NCBI GenBank assembly: GCA_026392465.1 | Contig: JAPLCA010000013.1 | Location: 1 to 64,000 of the forward strand | DNA length: 64,000 bases | Direction of reading: 5' to 3' | Origin: Propionibacteriales bacterium | Lineage (GTDB): Bacteria; Actinomycetota; Actinomycetes; Propionibacteriales; Nocardioidaceae | Shown here: in pieces, positions 52,559 through 61,105 of the stretch | How positions within the stretch are numbered: the first letter of the stretch is position 1 | How the letters are laid out: every line of letters starts with the position of its first letter | Made by a program: the position numbers and the translations under genes | The notes under the pieces: generated by a model | Told to the model about the DNA's origin: nothing | What the model saw: the letters and a program-made list of their open reading frames with translations, nothing else | The model's database searches: none

Positions 52559-53755
52559 TCAGGTGAGGAGGGACTGGCCGAGCTGCTCGCCGCGGCGCGC
52601 GCCGGGCAGCACCGCGAACACGGCCGAGCCGATCGGGGTGGTCCACTGGTTGAGCAGGTCGAGCTCGGCGAGCCGGCGCTGGAGGGGCACGAACTGCCGC
52701 TCCAGGTCGGCCTGGAAGGACACGAAGACGAGGCCGGCGTCGGTCAGCTCACCGGGTGGCGGCGGGTCGTCGTAGTTGTAGGGGCGACGCAGGATGCGCT
52801 GGCGCCGGTCGTCCGTCCTGGCCCGCCGGACGTGGGCGAAGGGGTCGATGACCTCCAGCCCGTTGGCGTCGACCGCGTCGAGGTCGGGGTCGTCCTCGAG
52901 ACGGCCGCCCGTGAGCGGCCGGCCGTCGTCCAGCCGACGGCCGATCGTGCGCTCCCGCGCGGTCCGGTCGATCTCGTCCCACGTGTCGAGCTCCATGCGG
53001 ATGCGGCGCACGACCATGGTCGTCCCGCCATCGAGCCAGCGGGGCCCGTCGGGCGTGGTCGTGGGGCTGCGCCACACGAGCGCGTCGTGGTCGGCCGGTC
53101 GGGGGTTCGCCGTGCCGTCGACCTGACCCATGAGGTTGCGGGGCGTGCGGTCGCGACCCAGCGGGCCCCGGAAGCCGCGCTGCACCCACCGGACGGTGGC
53201 GAACGTCCGCGCCTCCTTCGTGAGCAGACGGAGGGCGTGCGACACGACGAGCTCGTCGTCGGAGCAGATCTGCAGCAGCAGGTCGCCCCCGCTCCAGCGG
53301 TCCTCGAGCCGGTCGACGCTGAAGGCCGGCAGGGGTCCGAGCCAGGACGGCACGTCGACCCCAGCAGCCTCCACCGCCCCCGGGCCCACGGCGAGCGTGA
53401 CGGTGAGCCCGCTCGGCCGCAGCGCCAGCTCGGGCTCGGTGTCGGCGAGACCCGCGCGGCCGGCCGTCAGGCGCGCCACGTCGTCGGTCCAGATCGCGAA
53501 CAGCCGGCGGAGCGCGTCGGCGTCGGCTCCCTCGACCAGGTCGTAGGCCACCAGCACGCCGTGGTCCTGCGGGGGCGTGACGACCCCGGCCTGGTGCGCC
53601 CCCCGGAACGCGACGGTGCGCGTCCCGGGGTCGGCGGCAGGTGCCTCGCGGGCGACGGCGGAGGCGCCCGCCGCACCCACGACGGCGCCCGCCGCACCCA
53701 CCGAGCCGGTCGTCAGGAGCGCCCGCCGCGACAGTCCGCGGCGCGGCTCACCCAT
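52559..53755 (-). CDS. efeB: Dyp-type heme peroxidase, EfeB-like, Tat-exported
   Basis: 398 residues. The N-terminus LSRRALLTTGSVGAAGAVVGAAGASAVA is a twin-arginine signal. The heme-peroxidase domain has the family motif GQVDGTANPR (GxxDG) and a C-terminal region with FVSFQADLERQFVPLQRRLAE. EfeB acts in ferrous iron uptake or heme deferrochelation with EfeU and EfeO, but neither is in the window. The start overlaps the copper-chaperone gene by 8 bases. The link to copper-handling genes is notable. Confidence 0.9.
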   Translation of the reverse strand: MGEPRRGLSRRALLTTGSVGAAGAVVGAAGASAVAREAPAADPGTRTVAFRGAHQAGVVTPPQDHGVLVAYDLVEGADADALRRLFAIWTDDVARLTAGRAGLADTEPELALRPSGLTVTLAVGPGAVEAAGVDVPSWLGPLPAFSVDRLEDRWSGGDLLLQICSDDELVVSHALRLLTKEARTFATVRWVQRGFRGPLGRDRTPRNLMGQVDGTANPRPADHDALVWRSPTTTPDGPRWLDGGTTMVVRRIRMELDTWDEIDRTARERTIGRRLDDGRPLTGGRLEDDPDLDAVDANGLEVIDPFAHVRRARTDDRRQRILRRPYNYDDPPPPGELTDAGLVFVSFQADLERQFVPLQRRLAELDLLNQWTTPIGSAVFAVLPGARRGEQLGQSLLT

Positions 53756-54290
53756 GGTCCCCGTGGTCCATGTCCCCGTGCTCCATGTCCCCGTGGTCCG
53801 TGCCGCCCTCGTAGTCCTCCTCGGCGCCGGCGAAGGAGCGCGCGGGAGCCGTGAACGACATCGTGGAGTCGTCGGAGAACCGGACGGTCACGCGCACGTC
53901 CTGCCCGGGCTCGACCGGACGGGTGAGGTCCATGAGCATGATGTGGTCGCCACCGGGCTCGAGGGTGTGGGTCTTCCCGGCCGGCACGACGATGCCGCCC
54001 TTCTTCTGGCGCATGACCATCTGGCCGTCCTCGTCGGTGGCCATCTCGTGCAGCTCCACGCGGCCCGCGACGCCGTCCGTGGTGGCGGAGACGATGGTGA
54101 CGTCATGGTCGGCGGCGTTGCGGAAGGTGCCGAAGGCGGCGGTCATGCCGGAGTCGGCGGCCTTGACCCAGGGGTCCTGGACCGACACGGTCGACGCCTC
54201 GGTGGCGGGGTCGGCGTCGCTCGAGGAGCCGCAGGCGGTGAGGCCGACGGTCGTGGCGGCGAGGAGCAGGAGGGTGGTGAGTCGCTTCAT
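53748..54290 (-). CDS. PCu(A)C-type copper chaperone lipoprotein
   Basis: 180 residues from ATG 54290. The lipoprotein signal is LTTLLLLAATTVGLTAC. The copper-binding pattern is visible: ELHEMATDEDGQMVM and GGDHIMLM, i.e. H-x-M pairs and methionines of the PCu(A)C domain. The C-terminus adds an unusual His/Asp/Met tail with repeated HGDM. It probably binds Cu(I) outside the membrane and delivers it, for instance to cytochrome oxidase. ATGA overlap with copC shows translational coupling. Confidence 0.9.
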   Translation of the reverse strand: MKRLTTLLLLAATTVGLTACGSSSDADPATEASTVSVQDPWVKAADSGMTAAFGTFRNAADHDVTIVSATTDGVAGRVELHEMATDEDGQMVMRQKKGGIVVPAGKTHTLEPGGDHIMLMDLTRPVEPGQDVRVTVRFSDDSTMSFTAPARSFAGAEEDYEGGTDHGDMEHGDMDHGDHG

Positions 54291-54841
54291 GCGGTGTGGT
54301 CCTTGTCCGAGGTCTGGGTGGTGCGGGAGCGGCGCACGAGGACGACGACGGCGGCGAGCAGCACGAGGGCTGCGAGGCCTCCGAGCGCGTACGCGCCGTA
54401 GCGGGACGTCGAGGAGACGTCGGTCGCCGTGCGCTGGGTGGGCGCGGCGGTCGCCGGGGCTCGTCCGTCGCCGAGGGTGAAGGCGACGACGCCGTCGACC
54501 GGGTGGCCGTCCGCGGAGACCACGCGCCAGACGAGCGTGTAGCGCCCGTCGGGCAGCGTGGTTTCGGGGGCGTCGGCCACGAGCCGGGTGCCGTCCGCGC
54601 GGGGCGTGAGCGTGGCCACGGTGTCGCCGTCGCGGCGCAGCACCATGGCGGGGCTGATGTCGCTGACGGGCTCGTTGAAGCGCAGCTCGAGCTGTTCCGG
54701 CAGGGTCGCGATGGTCGAGCCGGTCTGGGGGTTGGAGCCGATCAGTGCGCTGTGCGCCGACGCGGCGAGCCCGGGCAGCAGCACGAGCAGGCCGGTGAGC
54801 AGGCACAGCAGCACGGACCGACCCCGGAGGGTCGGGTGCAT
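54287..54841 (-). CDS. copC: CopC-domain protein with C-terminal membrane anchor
   Basis: 184 residues. A signal peptide (LLCLLTGLLVLLPGLAASAHS) leaves an N-terminal mature histidine in SAHSALIGSNPQTGS, as in CopC copper-binding proteins. The CopC fold continues with SADGHPVDGVVAFTLGDG, whose histidine is the other copper ligand. One C-terminal membrane segment (YALGGLAALVLLAAVVVLV) ends in a basic tail. It is first of the four-gene operon copC-PCuAC-efeB-PepSY. Confidence 0.9.
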   Translation of the reverse strand: MHPTLRGRSVLLCLLTGLLVLLPGLAASAHSALIGSNPQTGSTIATLPEQLELRFNEPVSDISPAMVLRRDGDTVATLTPRADGTRLVADAPETTLPDGRYTLVWRVVSADGHPVDGVVAFTLGDGRAPATAAPTQRTATDVSSTSRYGAYALGGLAALVLLAAVVVLVRRSRTTQTSDKDHTA

Positions 54842-54875
54842 GGGTGTCTCTTCCGGGAAGGGGGTGGATCGGTGG

Positions 54876-55394
54876 TCAGACCGACGCCGGTGGTGCCCTT
54901 CCGAGAGGCAGCGCGATGCGCGCGACGCCGTGCAGGGACGACGTCGTGGAGACGAGGAGAGCGGCGCGCGGCGCAGGCGCGAGGACGCGCCGGATCCGCA
55001 GCGCCCGCAGGGCGAGGTGGTCGAGGATCGACAGCAGCGCGCGCTCGGCGCGCGGGACGACGGCCACGAGGAGCGCGGCGGCCAGGCCGTGGGTGAGCAG
55101 CATCAGGGCGCCGTCGCCGCCCAGGTCAGGGTGCTGCACCATCGACACGCCGTGGACGGCGCCCTGCGTGAGCAGGAACGCCGCGAGCAGGGTGCGGGGC
55201 GTCCAGCGCTGACCGCTGAGCAGCCAGGCGAGCGCCCCGACGCCCACGGTGATCGCGCCCAGCGCGGGGAGGGAGGGGGCCGCGCCTCCGGCGGCCTCGT
55301 GCGCCCCGACGCCGAGCCCCGTGGTGAGCGCGCCGACGAACGCAGCCCGGACCGTGCGGGCGTGGCCCGAGGTCAGGCGGCGGTCTGCGCTCAC
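54876..55394 (-). CDS. Membrane protein, unknown function
   Basis: 172 residues with about five hydrophobic segments (for example RAAFVGALTTGLGVGAHEAAGG and ITVGVGALAWLL) and an arginine-rich C-terminus. Start moved to GTG 55394, because TACCGT (55401-55406 on the minus strand) is 6 bases upstream; GTG 55400 would lie inside the spacer. It ends 34 bases before copC on the same strand and may belong to the same transcript, so a role in copper or redox homeostasis is possible. No family was recognised. Confidence 0.7.
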   Translation of the reverse strand: MSADRRLTSGHARTVRAAFVGALTTGLGVGAHEAAGGAAPSLPALGAITVGVGALAWLLSGQRWTPRTLLAAFLLTQGAVHGVSMVQHPDLGGDGALMLLTHGLAAALLVAVVPRAERALLSILDHLALRALRIRRVLAPAPRAALLVSTTSSLHGVARIALPLGRAPPASV

Positions 55395-55438
55395 CGGCAC
55401 ACGGTACTACGCGGCGTCGTAGACCCACGAGACACCGG

Positions 55439-55474
55439 CACTGCGGGCAGGACCCGGAGGTCCTGCCCGCAGTG
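55439..55474. terminator. Strong 16-bp hairpin terminator
   Basis: CACTGCGGGCAGGACC (55439-55454) pairs perfectly with 55459-55474 around a 4-base loop. It lies between the lipoprotein gene's stop and the next gene downstream on the same strand. Confidence 0.88.
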
Positions 55475-55494
55475 GTCTCTCCCCAACCGGGAGG

Positions 55495-56178
55495 TCAGTT
55501 GCCGTCGTCACCCGAGGTGGTGTTCACGGTGATCTTGGCGACGCCGACCAGGAGGTCCGACGTGACGGCGTCGGTCTTGAACGTCTGGTTCAGCAGATCG
55601 GCGGCGACCGGGCTCACGAAGACCTTCGTGCCCTCGAGGATCGCCGTGTCGCCCTCGGTCTGCAACGGCTTCAGCGTGCTGCCGTTCAGGGTGAAGATGT
55701 AGGCGCTGGTCACGACGGACTTGCCGTTCACCGACACGTCGCCGTAGACGCGCGAGACACCGGGGTCGACGTTCAGGTTGGTGATCTCGACGGTCGTGCC
55801 GCCGGCGGACAGCGAGAAGCCGGAGCCCTCGTGCTGGATCTGGCCGATCACATAGGGCGAGACCTGCCCCGGCTTGAAGACCTCGACGTTGCCGCCGGTG
55901 ATCGGGAAGACGAGCGACCCGTCGGTCAGCGCGCCGTCACCGACGGTGCCGGGGGTGAGGCCGAGCGAGGTGAGGGCGTCGGTGAAGCCTGAGTCGAGCG
56001 CGACGGCGGTGTCCTCGCCGGTCAGCGCGGTGATGGAGGCGACGGGCTTCGGCGGCGTCGAGCTCGACGAGCTGCTGGAGGAGGAGCTGGAGTCCGAGCC
56101 GGAGCTGCAGGCAGCGAGGGGCAGTGCGGCGACGGCCACGACGGCCAGGCTGGCGAAGAACTTCTTGGTGGGGTTCAT
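55495..56178 (-). CDS. Secreted lipoprotein with polyserine linker
   Basis: 227 residues from ATG 56178 (a GTG 9 bases upstream is possible). The lipoprotein signal is FASLAVVAVAALPLAAC, followed by a run of about eleven serines. The mature part is rich in beta-type alternating sequence (VYGDVSVNGKSVVTSAYIFTLNGS) and could be an HtaA- or CHRD-like surface domain, but no family fits clearly. It lies between the copper operons with its own terminator, so function is open. Confidence 0.7.
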   Translation of the reverse strand: MNPTKKFFASLAVVAVAALPLAACSSGSDSSSSSSSSSSSTPPKPVASITALTGEDTAVALDSGFTDALTSLGLTPGTVGDGALTDGSLVFPITGGNVEVFKPGQVSPYVIGQIQHEGSGFSLSAGGTTVEITNLNVDPGVSRVYGDVSVNGKSVVTSAYIFTLNGSTLKPLQTEGDTAILEGTKVFVSPVAADLLNQTFKTDAVTSDLLVGVAKITVNTTSGDDGN

Positions 56179-56323
56179 GGTGCTCACGAGAGCCACGTCC
56201 TTGATCTGTTGGTGTACCTCTGGTTCGCGGCGGCGGCACCGGCCGATGGGTCGGGAGCGCCGATAACATCCAGGAGAGACGTAGGTCACACCGGCTGGAC
56301 GGGTCGGGTGCACCGGGCCGAGG

Positions 56324-58513
56324 TCAGGCGAAGCGCCGCAGGCGCAGGCTGTTGGTCACCACCAGCACGCTGCTGGCCGCCATCGCGACGCCGGCGATCA
56401 TCGGGTTCAGCAGACCGGCGACGGCGAGGGGCAGGGCGGCGACGTTGTAGCCGAACGCCCACACCAGGTTGGACCGGATGGTCCGCAGCGTCGCCCGCGA
56501 CAGCCGCACGGCGACGACGGCGGCGGAGAGGTCGCCGGAGACGAGCGTCAGGTCCGACGCGGCGATCGCGACGTCGGTGCCGGTGCCCATCGCGATGCCC
56601 AGATCGGCGGCGGCGAGCGCTGCGGCGTCGTTCACGCCGTCGCCGACCATGGCCACCACGCGACCCTCGGCCTGCAGGCGCTGGACCGCGCGCAGCTTGT
56701 CGTCGGGCGTCACCTCGGCCTCGACCCGCTCGATCCCGACCTCGGCGGCCACCGCGTCGGCGACGCGGCGCGCGTCGCCGGTCAGCAGCACCGGCTCCAG
56801 GCCCAGGTCGCGCAGCTCGGCGACCGCCTGGCGCGACGTCGGCCTGACCGTGTCGGCCACCGTCACGGTGCCGACGAGGCGGCCGTCGGCCTCGACGGCG
56901 ATGGTCGTGCCGACGACGTCGACCGGCTCGACGTCGTGGCCGAGCCACGACTCCCGTCCCGCCCGCACGCGGCTGCCGTCGACCACGCCGCTGACGCCCT
57001 GGCCGGGGTGGTTGGCGAAGTCCTGGACGGGGAGGGGCTGGTCGACGAGGGCCGCGACGGCGCGGGCGACGGGGTGCTCCGACGCGTGCTCGACACCGGC
57101 TGCGAGGGCGCGGAGCCGCCCGACGTCGACACCGGGGACGGGCCGCACGTCGACGACGCGCATCTCGCCCGTGGTGACCGTGCCGGTCTTGTCGAGGACG
57201 ACGGTGTCGATGCGGCGGGTCGACTCGAGCACCTGCGGCCCCTTGATGAGGACGCCGAGCTGCGCACCGCGACCGGTGCCGACCATGAGGGCGGTCGGCG
57301 TCGCGAGGCCGAGGGCGCAGGGGCAGGCGATGATCAGGACCGCCACGGACGCGACGAACGCCTGGGTCAGGGTGCCGCCGAGCAGCAGCCATCCCGCGAA
57401 CGTGGCCACCGCCAGGGCGATCACGGCGGGCACGAACCAGGCGGCGACGCGGTCGGCGAGACGTTGCACCTCGGCCTTGCCCTCCTGGGCCTCCTCGACC
57501 AGCCGCGCCATCTGCGCGAGCCGGGTGTCGGCGCCGACGGCCGTGGCGCGGACCACGAGCCGACCGCCGACGTTGACCGTCGCCCCGGTGACCGCACGAC
57601 CCTCGTCGACCTCCACGGGCACGGACTCGCCCGTCAGCATCGACTCGTCGACGGCTGACGCACCCTCCACGACCTCGCCGTCGGTGGCGATCGTCTCGCC
57701 CGGCCGGACGACGAAGAGGTCGCCGACGCGCACGTCGTCGACGGGGACGCGCGTCTCCAGGCCGTCGCGCAGCACGGCGACGTCCTTGGCGCCGAGGTCG
57801 AGGAGCGCCCGGAGGGCGGCGCTCGACTGACGCTTCGCGTTCGCCTCGAGGTAGTGGCCGAGGAGCACGAACGTGGTGACGACGGCCGCGACCTCGAGGT
57901 AGATCTCGTGGGCGCCGCCGCCGGTGAGCGACCACTCCATCCGCATCCCGATGTGACCCGCCCCGCCGAGGAGGAGGGCCCACAGCGACCACAGGTACGC
58001 CGCGCCGACGCCGACCGACACGAGGGTGTCCATCGTGGCGGCGCCGTGGCGCAGGTTGGTGGCTGCGGCCCGGTGGAACGGCCAGGCGCCCCAGGTGACG
58101 ACGGGGGTGGCCAGGGCGAGGGCCAGCCACTGCCAGCCGGGGAGCTGGGTGGCCGGCACCATCGACAGGACCAGGACCGGGAGGCTGAGCACGCCGGAGA
58201 CGAGCGCACGTCGCCGCATGGAGGCGGCCCGATGGAGACCGTCCGTGTGGTCGTGCGCCCCGCCGTGGTGCTCCTGCGGCAGCGTCGCGGAGTAGCCGGT
58301 GGCGGCGACGGTGTCGAGCAGCAGCTGGTGGTCGGTGCCCTCGGGCACGCGCACGGTCGCCTTCTCGGTGGCGTAGTTGACGCTCGCCTCGACGCCGTCG
58401 AGCCGGTTCAGCTTCTTCTCGATGCGCGCCGCGCAGGCCGTGCAGCTCATGCCGTGCACGTCGAGCCTGACGGTCTCCTGCCCGGCGTTCTGGCCGGGGT
58501 TCTGGAGGGTCAT
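56324..58513 (-). CDS. copA: Copper-exporting P1B-type ATPase CopA
   Basis: 729 residues. One N-terminal metal-binding domain has GMSCTAC (Cys 24 and 27). A His-rich linker ([11 protein letters not shown]) precedes the eight-helix core. Key motifs are TGES, the membrane CPC ([16 protein letters not shown]), phosphorylation site DKTGT, HP in [10 protein letters not shown] and GDGVNDA. YN in [12 protein letters not shown] and MAASSV define Cu(I) specificity. It pumps copper out of the cytosol. It follows copZ by 12 bases in the csoR operon. Confidence 0.95.
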   Translation of the reverse strand: MTLQNPGQNAGQETVRLDVHGMSCTACAARIEKKLNRLDGVEASVNYATEKATVRVPEGTDHQLLLDTVAATGYSATLPQEHHGGAHDHTDGLHRAASMRRRALVSGVLSLPVLVLSMVPATQLPGWQWLALALATPVVTWGAWPFHRAAATNLRHGAATMDTLVSVGVGAAYLWSLWALLLGGAGHIGMRMEWSLTGGGAHEIYLEVAAVVTTFVLLGHYLEANAKRQSSAALRALLDLGAKDVAVLRDGLETRVPVDDVRVGDLFVVRPGETIATDGEVVEGASAVDESMLTGESVPVEVDEGRAVTGATVNVGGRLVVRATAVGADTRLAQMARLVEEAQEGKAEVQRLADRVAAWFVPAVIALAVATFAGWLLLGGTLTQAFVASVAVLIIACPCALGLATPTALMVGTGRGAQLGVLIKGPQVLESTRRIDTVVLDKTGTVTTGEMRVVDVRPVPGVDVGRLRALAAGVEHASEHPVARAVAALVDQPLPVQDFANHPGQGVSGVVDGSRVRAGRESWLGHDVEPVDVVGTTIAVEADGRLVGTVTVADTVRPTSRQAVAELRDLGLEPVLLTGDARRVADAVAAEVGIERVEAEVTPDDKLRAVQRLQAEGRVVAMVGDGVNDAAALAAADLGIAMGTGTDVAIAASDLTLVSGDLSAAVVAVRLSRATLRTIRSNLVWAFGYNVAALPLAVAGLLNPMIAGVAMAASSVLVVTNSLRLRRFA

Positions 58514-58525
58514 GGTGTGCTCCCC

Positions 58526-58729
58526 TCAGGCCAGGGCGTACCCCGCCTCGGCGACGGCCTCACGGACCGCGTCGGACGAGGGGTCGCCGGTGACGGTGAC
58601 GTGGGAGGTGCCGCCGGCGACGAGGTCGACGGTGACGTCGGTGACGCCGTCGAGGGCGCTGAGCTCCTCGGTGACGGCGGCGACGCAGTGGGCGCAGGTC
58701 ATGCCGGTGACGTCGTAGGTGGTGGTCAT
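58526..58729 (-). CDS. copZ: Copper chaperone CopZ
   Basis: A 67-residue heavy-metal-associated domain with GMTCAHC, the Cu(I)-binding CxxC. Start ATG 58729 (MTTTYDVTG), with the promoter-proximal genes csoR and DUF305 upstream. The ferredoxin-like fold elements SALDGVTDVTVDL and AVREAVAEAGYAL are intact. It delivers copper to CopA next door. Confidence 0.93.
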   Translation of the reverse strand: MTTTYDVTGMTCAHCVAAVTEELSALDGVTDVTVDLVAGGTSHVTVTGDPSSDAVREAVAEAGYALA

Positions 58730-58772
58730 GGTGGTCCCCTCTCGGGATCGGGTCGGGCGGGTTCGGGTCGGG

Positions 58773-59081
58773 TCAGGAGCGGACGAGCCGGGCGATGGCG
58801 TCGGAGGCCTCCTTGACCTTCGCGTCGGCCTCGGGCCCGCCCGCACGCGCCGCGTTGACGACGCAGTGGGCGAGGTGCTCGTCGAGCAGCTTGAGCGCCA
58901 CCGCCTCGAGCGCCTTGGTGGTCGCACTCACCTGGGTGAGCACGTCGATGCAGTAGGTGTCGTCCTCGACCATGCGGGTGAGGCCGCGGACCTGGCCCTC
59001 GATGCGCCGCAGTCGGGCGAGGACCGCCTTCTTGTCGTCGGAGTAGCCGGGCGCCTCGGGGTGCTCGTGCGTGGCGCTCAT
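58773..59081 (-). CDS. csoR: Copper-sensing repressor CsoR
   Basis: 102 residues of the CsoR/RcnR family: DKKAVLARLRRIEGQVRGLTRMVEDDTYCIDVLTQVSA, with the Cu(I) ligands Cys (TYCID), His and Cys (DEHLAHCV). Copper binding releases CsoR from DNA. ATG 59081 overlaps the DUF305 stop (ATGA), so it is in the operon it regulates. A matching operator lies at 59.65 kb. Confidence 0.93.
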   Translation of the reverse strand: MSATHEHPEAPGYSDDKKAVLARLRRIEGQVRGLTRMVEDDTYCIDVLTQVSATTKALEAVALKLLDEHLAHCVVNAARAGGPEADAKVKEASDAIARLVRS

Positions 59082-59638
59082 CCGAGGAGTCCCTTCATCT
59101 GGGTGATCTCGGCGGTCTGGGCGTCGATGATGGCGCGCGCCAGCGCCTTCGCGCGCGAGTCCTGGCCGTCGGCGAGCTCGGTCCGGGCCATCTCGACGGC
59201 GCCCTCGTGGTGCTCGACCATCAGCTCGAGCCAGAGCCGGTCGAAGGTCGCGCCGTCGGAGTCGGCGAGCCTCGACAGCTGGTCCTCGCTCATCATCCCG
59301 GTCATCGCGTGCCCGGCGCCGCCGTGGTCGCTGTGGTCACCGTGCTCGCTGGGCACGTCCTCGCCCCAGCCCTCGAGGAAGCCGGTCAGCTCCTCGATCT
59401 CCGGCTTCTGGGCCGCGCGGATGCGGGTGGCGAGGTCGGTGACCTCGGCGGAGGCGCCGCGCGCGGGGTCGAGCGCGAGGTCGCTCATCTCCACGGCCTG
59501 CTCGTGGTGCGGGATCATCTGCTGCGCGAACGTGACGTCGGCGCCGTCGTGCCCCTCGTCGCTGGTGTTGGGCGAGCCGCAGCCGGCCAGCAGGAGGGCC
59601 GAGGCGGCCAGGGTCAGGAGGAGGCGACGAGGACTCAT
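59078..59638 (-). CDS. DUF305 lipoprotein
   Basis: 186 residues. The lipoprotein signal is LLLTLAASALLLAGC. Two ferritin-like DUF305 helical motifs follow: FAQQMIPHHEQAVEMSDLAL and ELMVEHHEGAVEMARTEL, each with a His-His and a Met. A His/Gly/Met-rich middle (SEHGDHSDHGGAGHAMTGMM) suggests copper binding outside the membrane. ATG 59638 has TACACT 6 bases upstream. It is first in the DUF305-csoR-copZ-copA operon. Confidence 0.88.
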   Translation of the reverse strand: MSPRRLLLTLAASALLLAGCGSPNTSDEGHDGADVTFAQQMIPHHEQAVEMSDLALDPARGASAEVTDLATRIRAAQKPEIEELTGFLEGWGEDVPSEHGDHSDHGGAGHAMTGMMSEDQLSRLADSDGATFDRLWLELMVEHHEGAVEMARTELADGQDSRAKALARAIIDAQTAEITQMKGLLG

Positions 59639-59644
59639 GGAGTC

Positions 59645-59675
59645 AGTGTACCCCTAGGGGGTATGGGTAACCCAT
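59645..59675 (-). promoter_or_regulatory. CsoR-type operator and leaderless promoter
   Basis: The minus-strand -10 TACACT (59645-59650) directly adjoins TACCCC-T-AGGGG-GTA at 59649-59663, the TACCC...GGGTA arrangement of CsoR operators. A second palindrome ATGGGT-A-ACCCAT follows at 59663-59675. Repression by CsoR would block RNA polymerase here. Confidence 0.75.
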
Positions 59676-59761
59676 GTACCCGTGGACCTCCACCATCGGA
59701 CGGTGCCTGTCTCGTCCGAAACTCGCCGGAAGGAGGCAGCCGAGCCCGCTTGACTGGCGCG

Positions 59762-60568
59762 GTGAACACCACGATCGAGCAGGCCGCAGCCTTCCACGCC
59801 CTTCACGCCGACCCGAGCCGACCACTTGTCCTCGCCAACGTCTGGGACGTCGCCAGCGCCCGACTGGTCGAGGAGGCCGGCGCATCGGCTGTCGCGACGA
59901 CCAGCGCCGGTGTCGCGTGGGCGCTCGGCTGTTCGGACGGCAACGCCCTGGAGCGCGCGGACGCCGTCGCAGCCGTTTCTCGGATCACGGGCGCGGTCTC
60001 GGTGCCGGTCACCGTGGACGTCGAAGCCGGGTACGCAGCCGATGCGGACGGCGTGGAGCGAACGGTCGACGCCGTGCTCGAAGCCGGCGCCGTCGGGATC
60101 AACATCGAGGACGGCGCCCTTCGCCCGGACGAGCTCGCGGACCGCATCAGCGCCGCCCGGCGCTCAGCGCTCCGGGCGGGGGTGCCGCTGTTCATCAACG
60201 CGCGGACCGATGTCTACCTCCGGGGCCTCACCGTCCCCGACGACCTCCTCGCCGAGACGCTCGAACGGGCGCACCGCTACCTCGACGCGGGAGCGGACGG
60301 CGTCTTCGTCCCAGGAGTCGGCGACCGCGAGACCGTCGCGGCGTTGGCGGAGGCAGTAGCCGGCCCGCTCAACGTGATGTCCGGACCCGGTGACCTGACC
60401 GTCGCGGAGCTCTCACGGCTGGGAGTGGCGCGCGTGAGCGTCGGCTCGAGCGTGGCGCAAGCCGCCTACGCCGTTGCCCGGCGAGCGGCCACGGAGCTGT
60501 TCGATGCTGGCACGTACGAGTCCCTGGCTCGTGGTCTCGACTACGGCGAGCTGAACTCGCTCTTCTAG
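59762..60568 (+). CDS. Isocitrate lyase/PEP mutase-family protein
   Basis: 268 residues of the ICL/PEPM superfamily barrel: LANVWDVASARLVEEAGASAVATTSAGVAWALG, metal-binding DVEAGY, NIEDG and FINARTDVYLRG. It lacks the isocitrate lyase KKCGH motif, so it is closer to PEP mutase-like or carboxyphosphonoenolpyruvate-type lyases of unknown substrate. Start GTG 59762; TTGACT 6 bases upstream is an imperfect leaderless -10. Confidence 0.85.
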   Translation: MNTTIEQAAAFHALHADPSRPLVLANVWDVASARLVEEAGASAVATTSAGVAWALGCSDGNALERADAVAAVSRITGAVSVPVTVDVEAGYAADADGVERTVDAVLEAGAVGINIEDGALRPDELADRISAARRSALRAGVPLFINARTDVYLRGLTVPDDLLAETLERAHRYLDAGADGVFVPGVGDRETVAALAEAVAGPLNVMSGPGDLTVAELSRLGVARVSVGSSVAQAAYAVARRAATELFDAGTYESLARGLDYGELNSLF

Positions 60569-60658
60569 CGCCCAGCGAGAGGAAGCAGGGGGAGGACCGT
60601 CGTGCGCTCGGGCGGCGAGCGACCCTGTCCGGCCGTGCCGGCGTGGTGGAATGACCCC

Positions 60659-61105
60659 ATGCCCGACGCCGTCGATGGTCCGTTCCGCCCGGTCCTGCAG
60701 GACTACCAGCCGGTCGAGCCCTCCTACAACGTGTTCTCCGGGGTGTTCCCGGCCATCGTCGGCGGCAGCGTCGGCACGACGCTCGGCATGCTGGCGATCG
60801 CGCGCCGGCTGCGGGTGTCGCCTGCCGTCCAGGCCGCCGTCGTCGGGATCGGGGTCGTCGGGGTGGCGCTGGGCGTTGCCCTCGCCCTGGGGACGACGCT
60901 CAGCAATGCCGTGTCGTTCCGCGTGGGCGGGCTGGCCGCCTTCGCCGGCCAGCTGCCGCTGCTGCTGCGACCGTTCCGCGCCTGGCAGGCCCGCGGCGAC
61001 GACGTGGCGTCGTTCTGGGGGGTGGGCGTCGCGGTGACGAGCGCCGGCCTCCTGGCGTCGGCGGTGATCGGTCTGTCCGTCCCGGGCATCCGGGACACCC
61101 TGTGA
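60659..61105 (+). CDS. Four-helix membrane protein, unknown function
   Basis: 148 residues from ATG 60659 with about four hydrophobic segments (VFPAIVGGSVGTTLGMLAIA, VQAAVVGIGVVGVALGVALALG, VGGLAAFAGQLPLLL, WGVGVAVTSAGLLASAVIGLSV). No family was recognised. Its stop overlaps the start of the TPR membrane gene (TGATG), so it is the first gene of a tightly coupled cluster with an AAA+ ATPase. Confidence 0.7.
   Translation: MPDAVDGPFRPVLQDYQPVEPSYNVFSGVFPAIVGGSVGTTLGMLAIARRLRVSPAVQAAVVGIGVVGVALGVALALGTTLSNAVSFRVGGLAAFAGQLPLLLRPFRAWQARGDDVASFWGVGVAVTSAGLLASAVIGLSVPGIRDTL

Noticed and set aside
50363-53854. A 1163-codon plus-strand open frame
   Set aside because: It lies antisense to dps, PepSY and efeB, which have clear motifs. 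Its composition is that of a high-GC shadow frame, with no recognisable domain.
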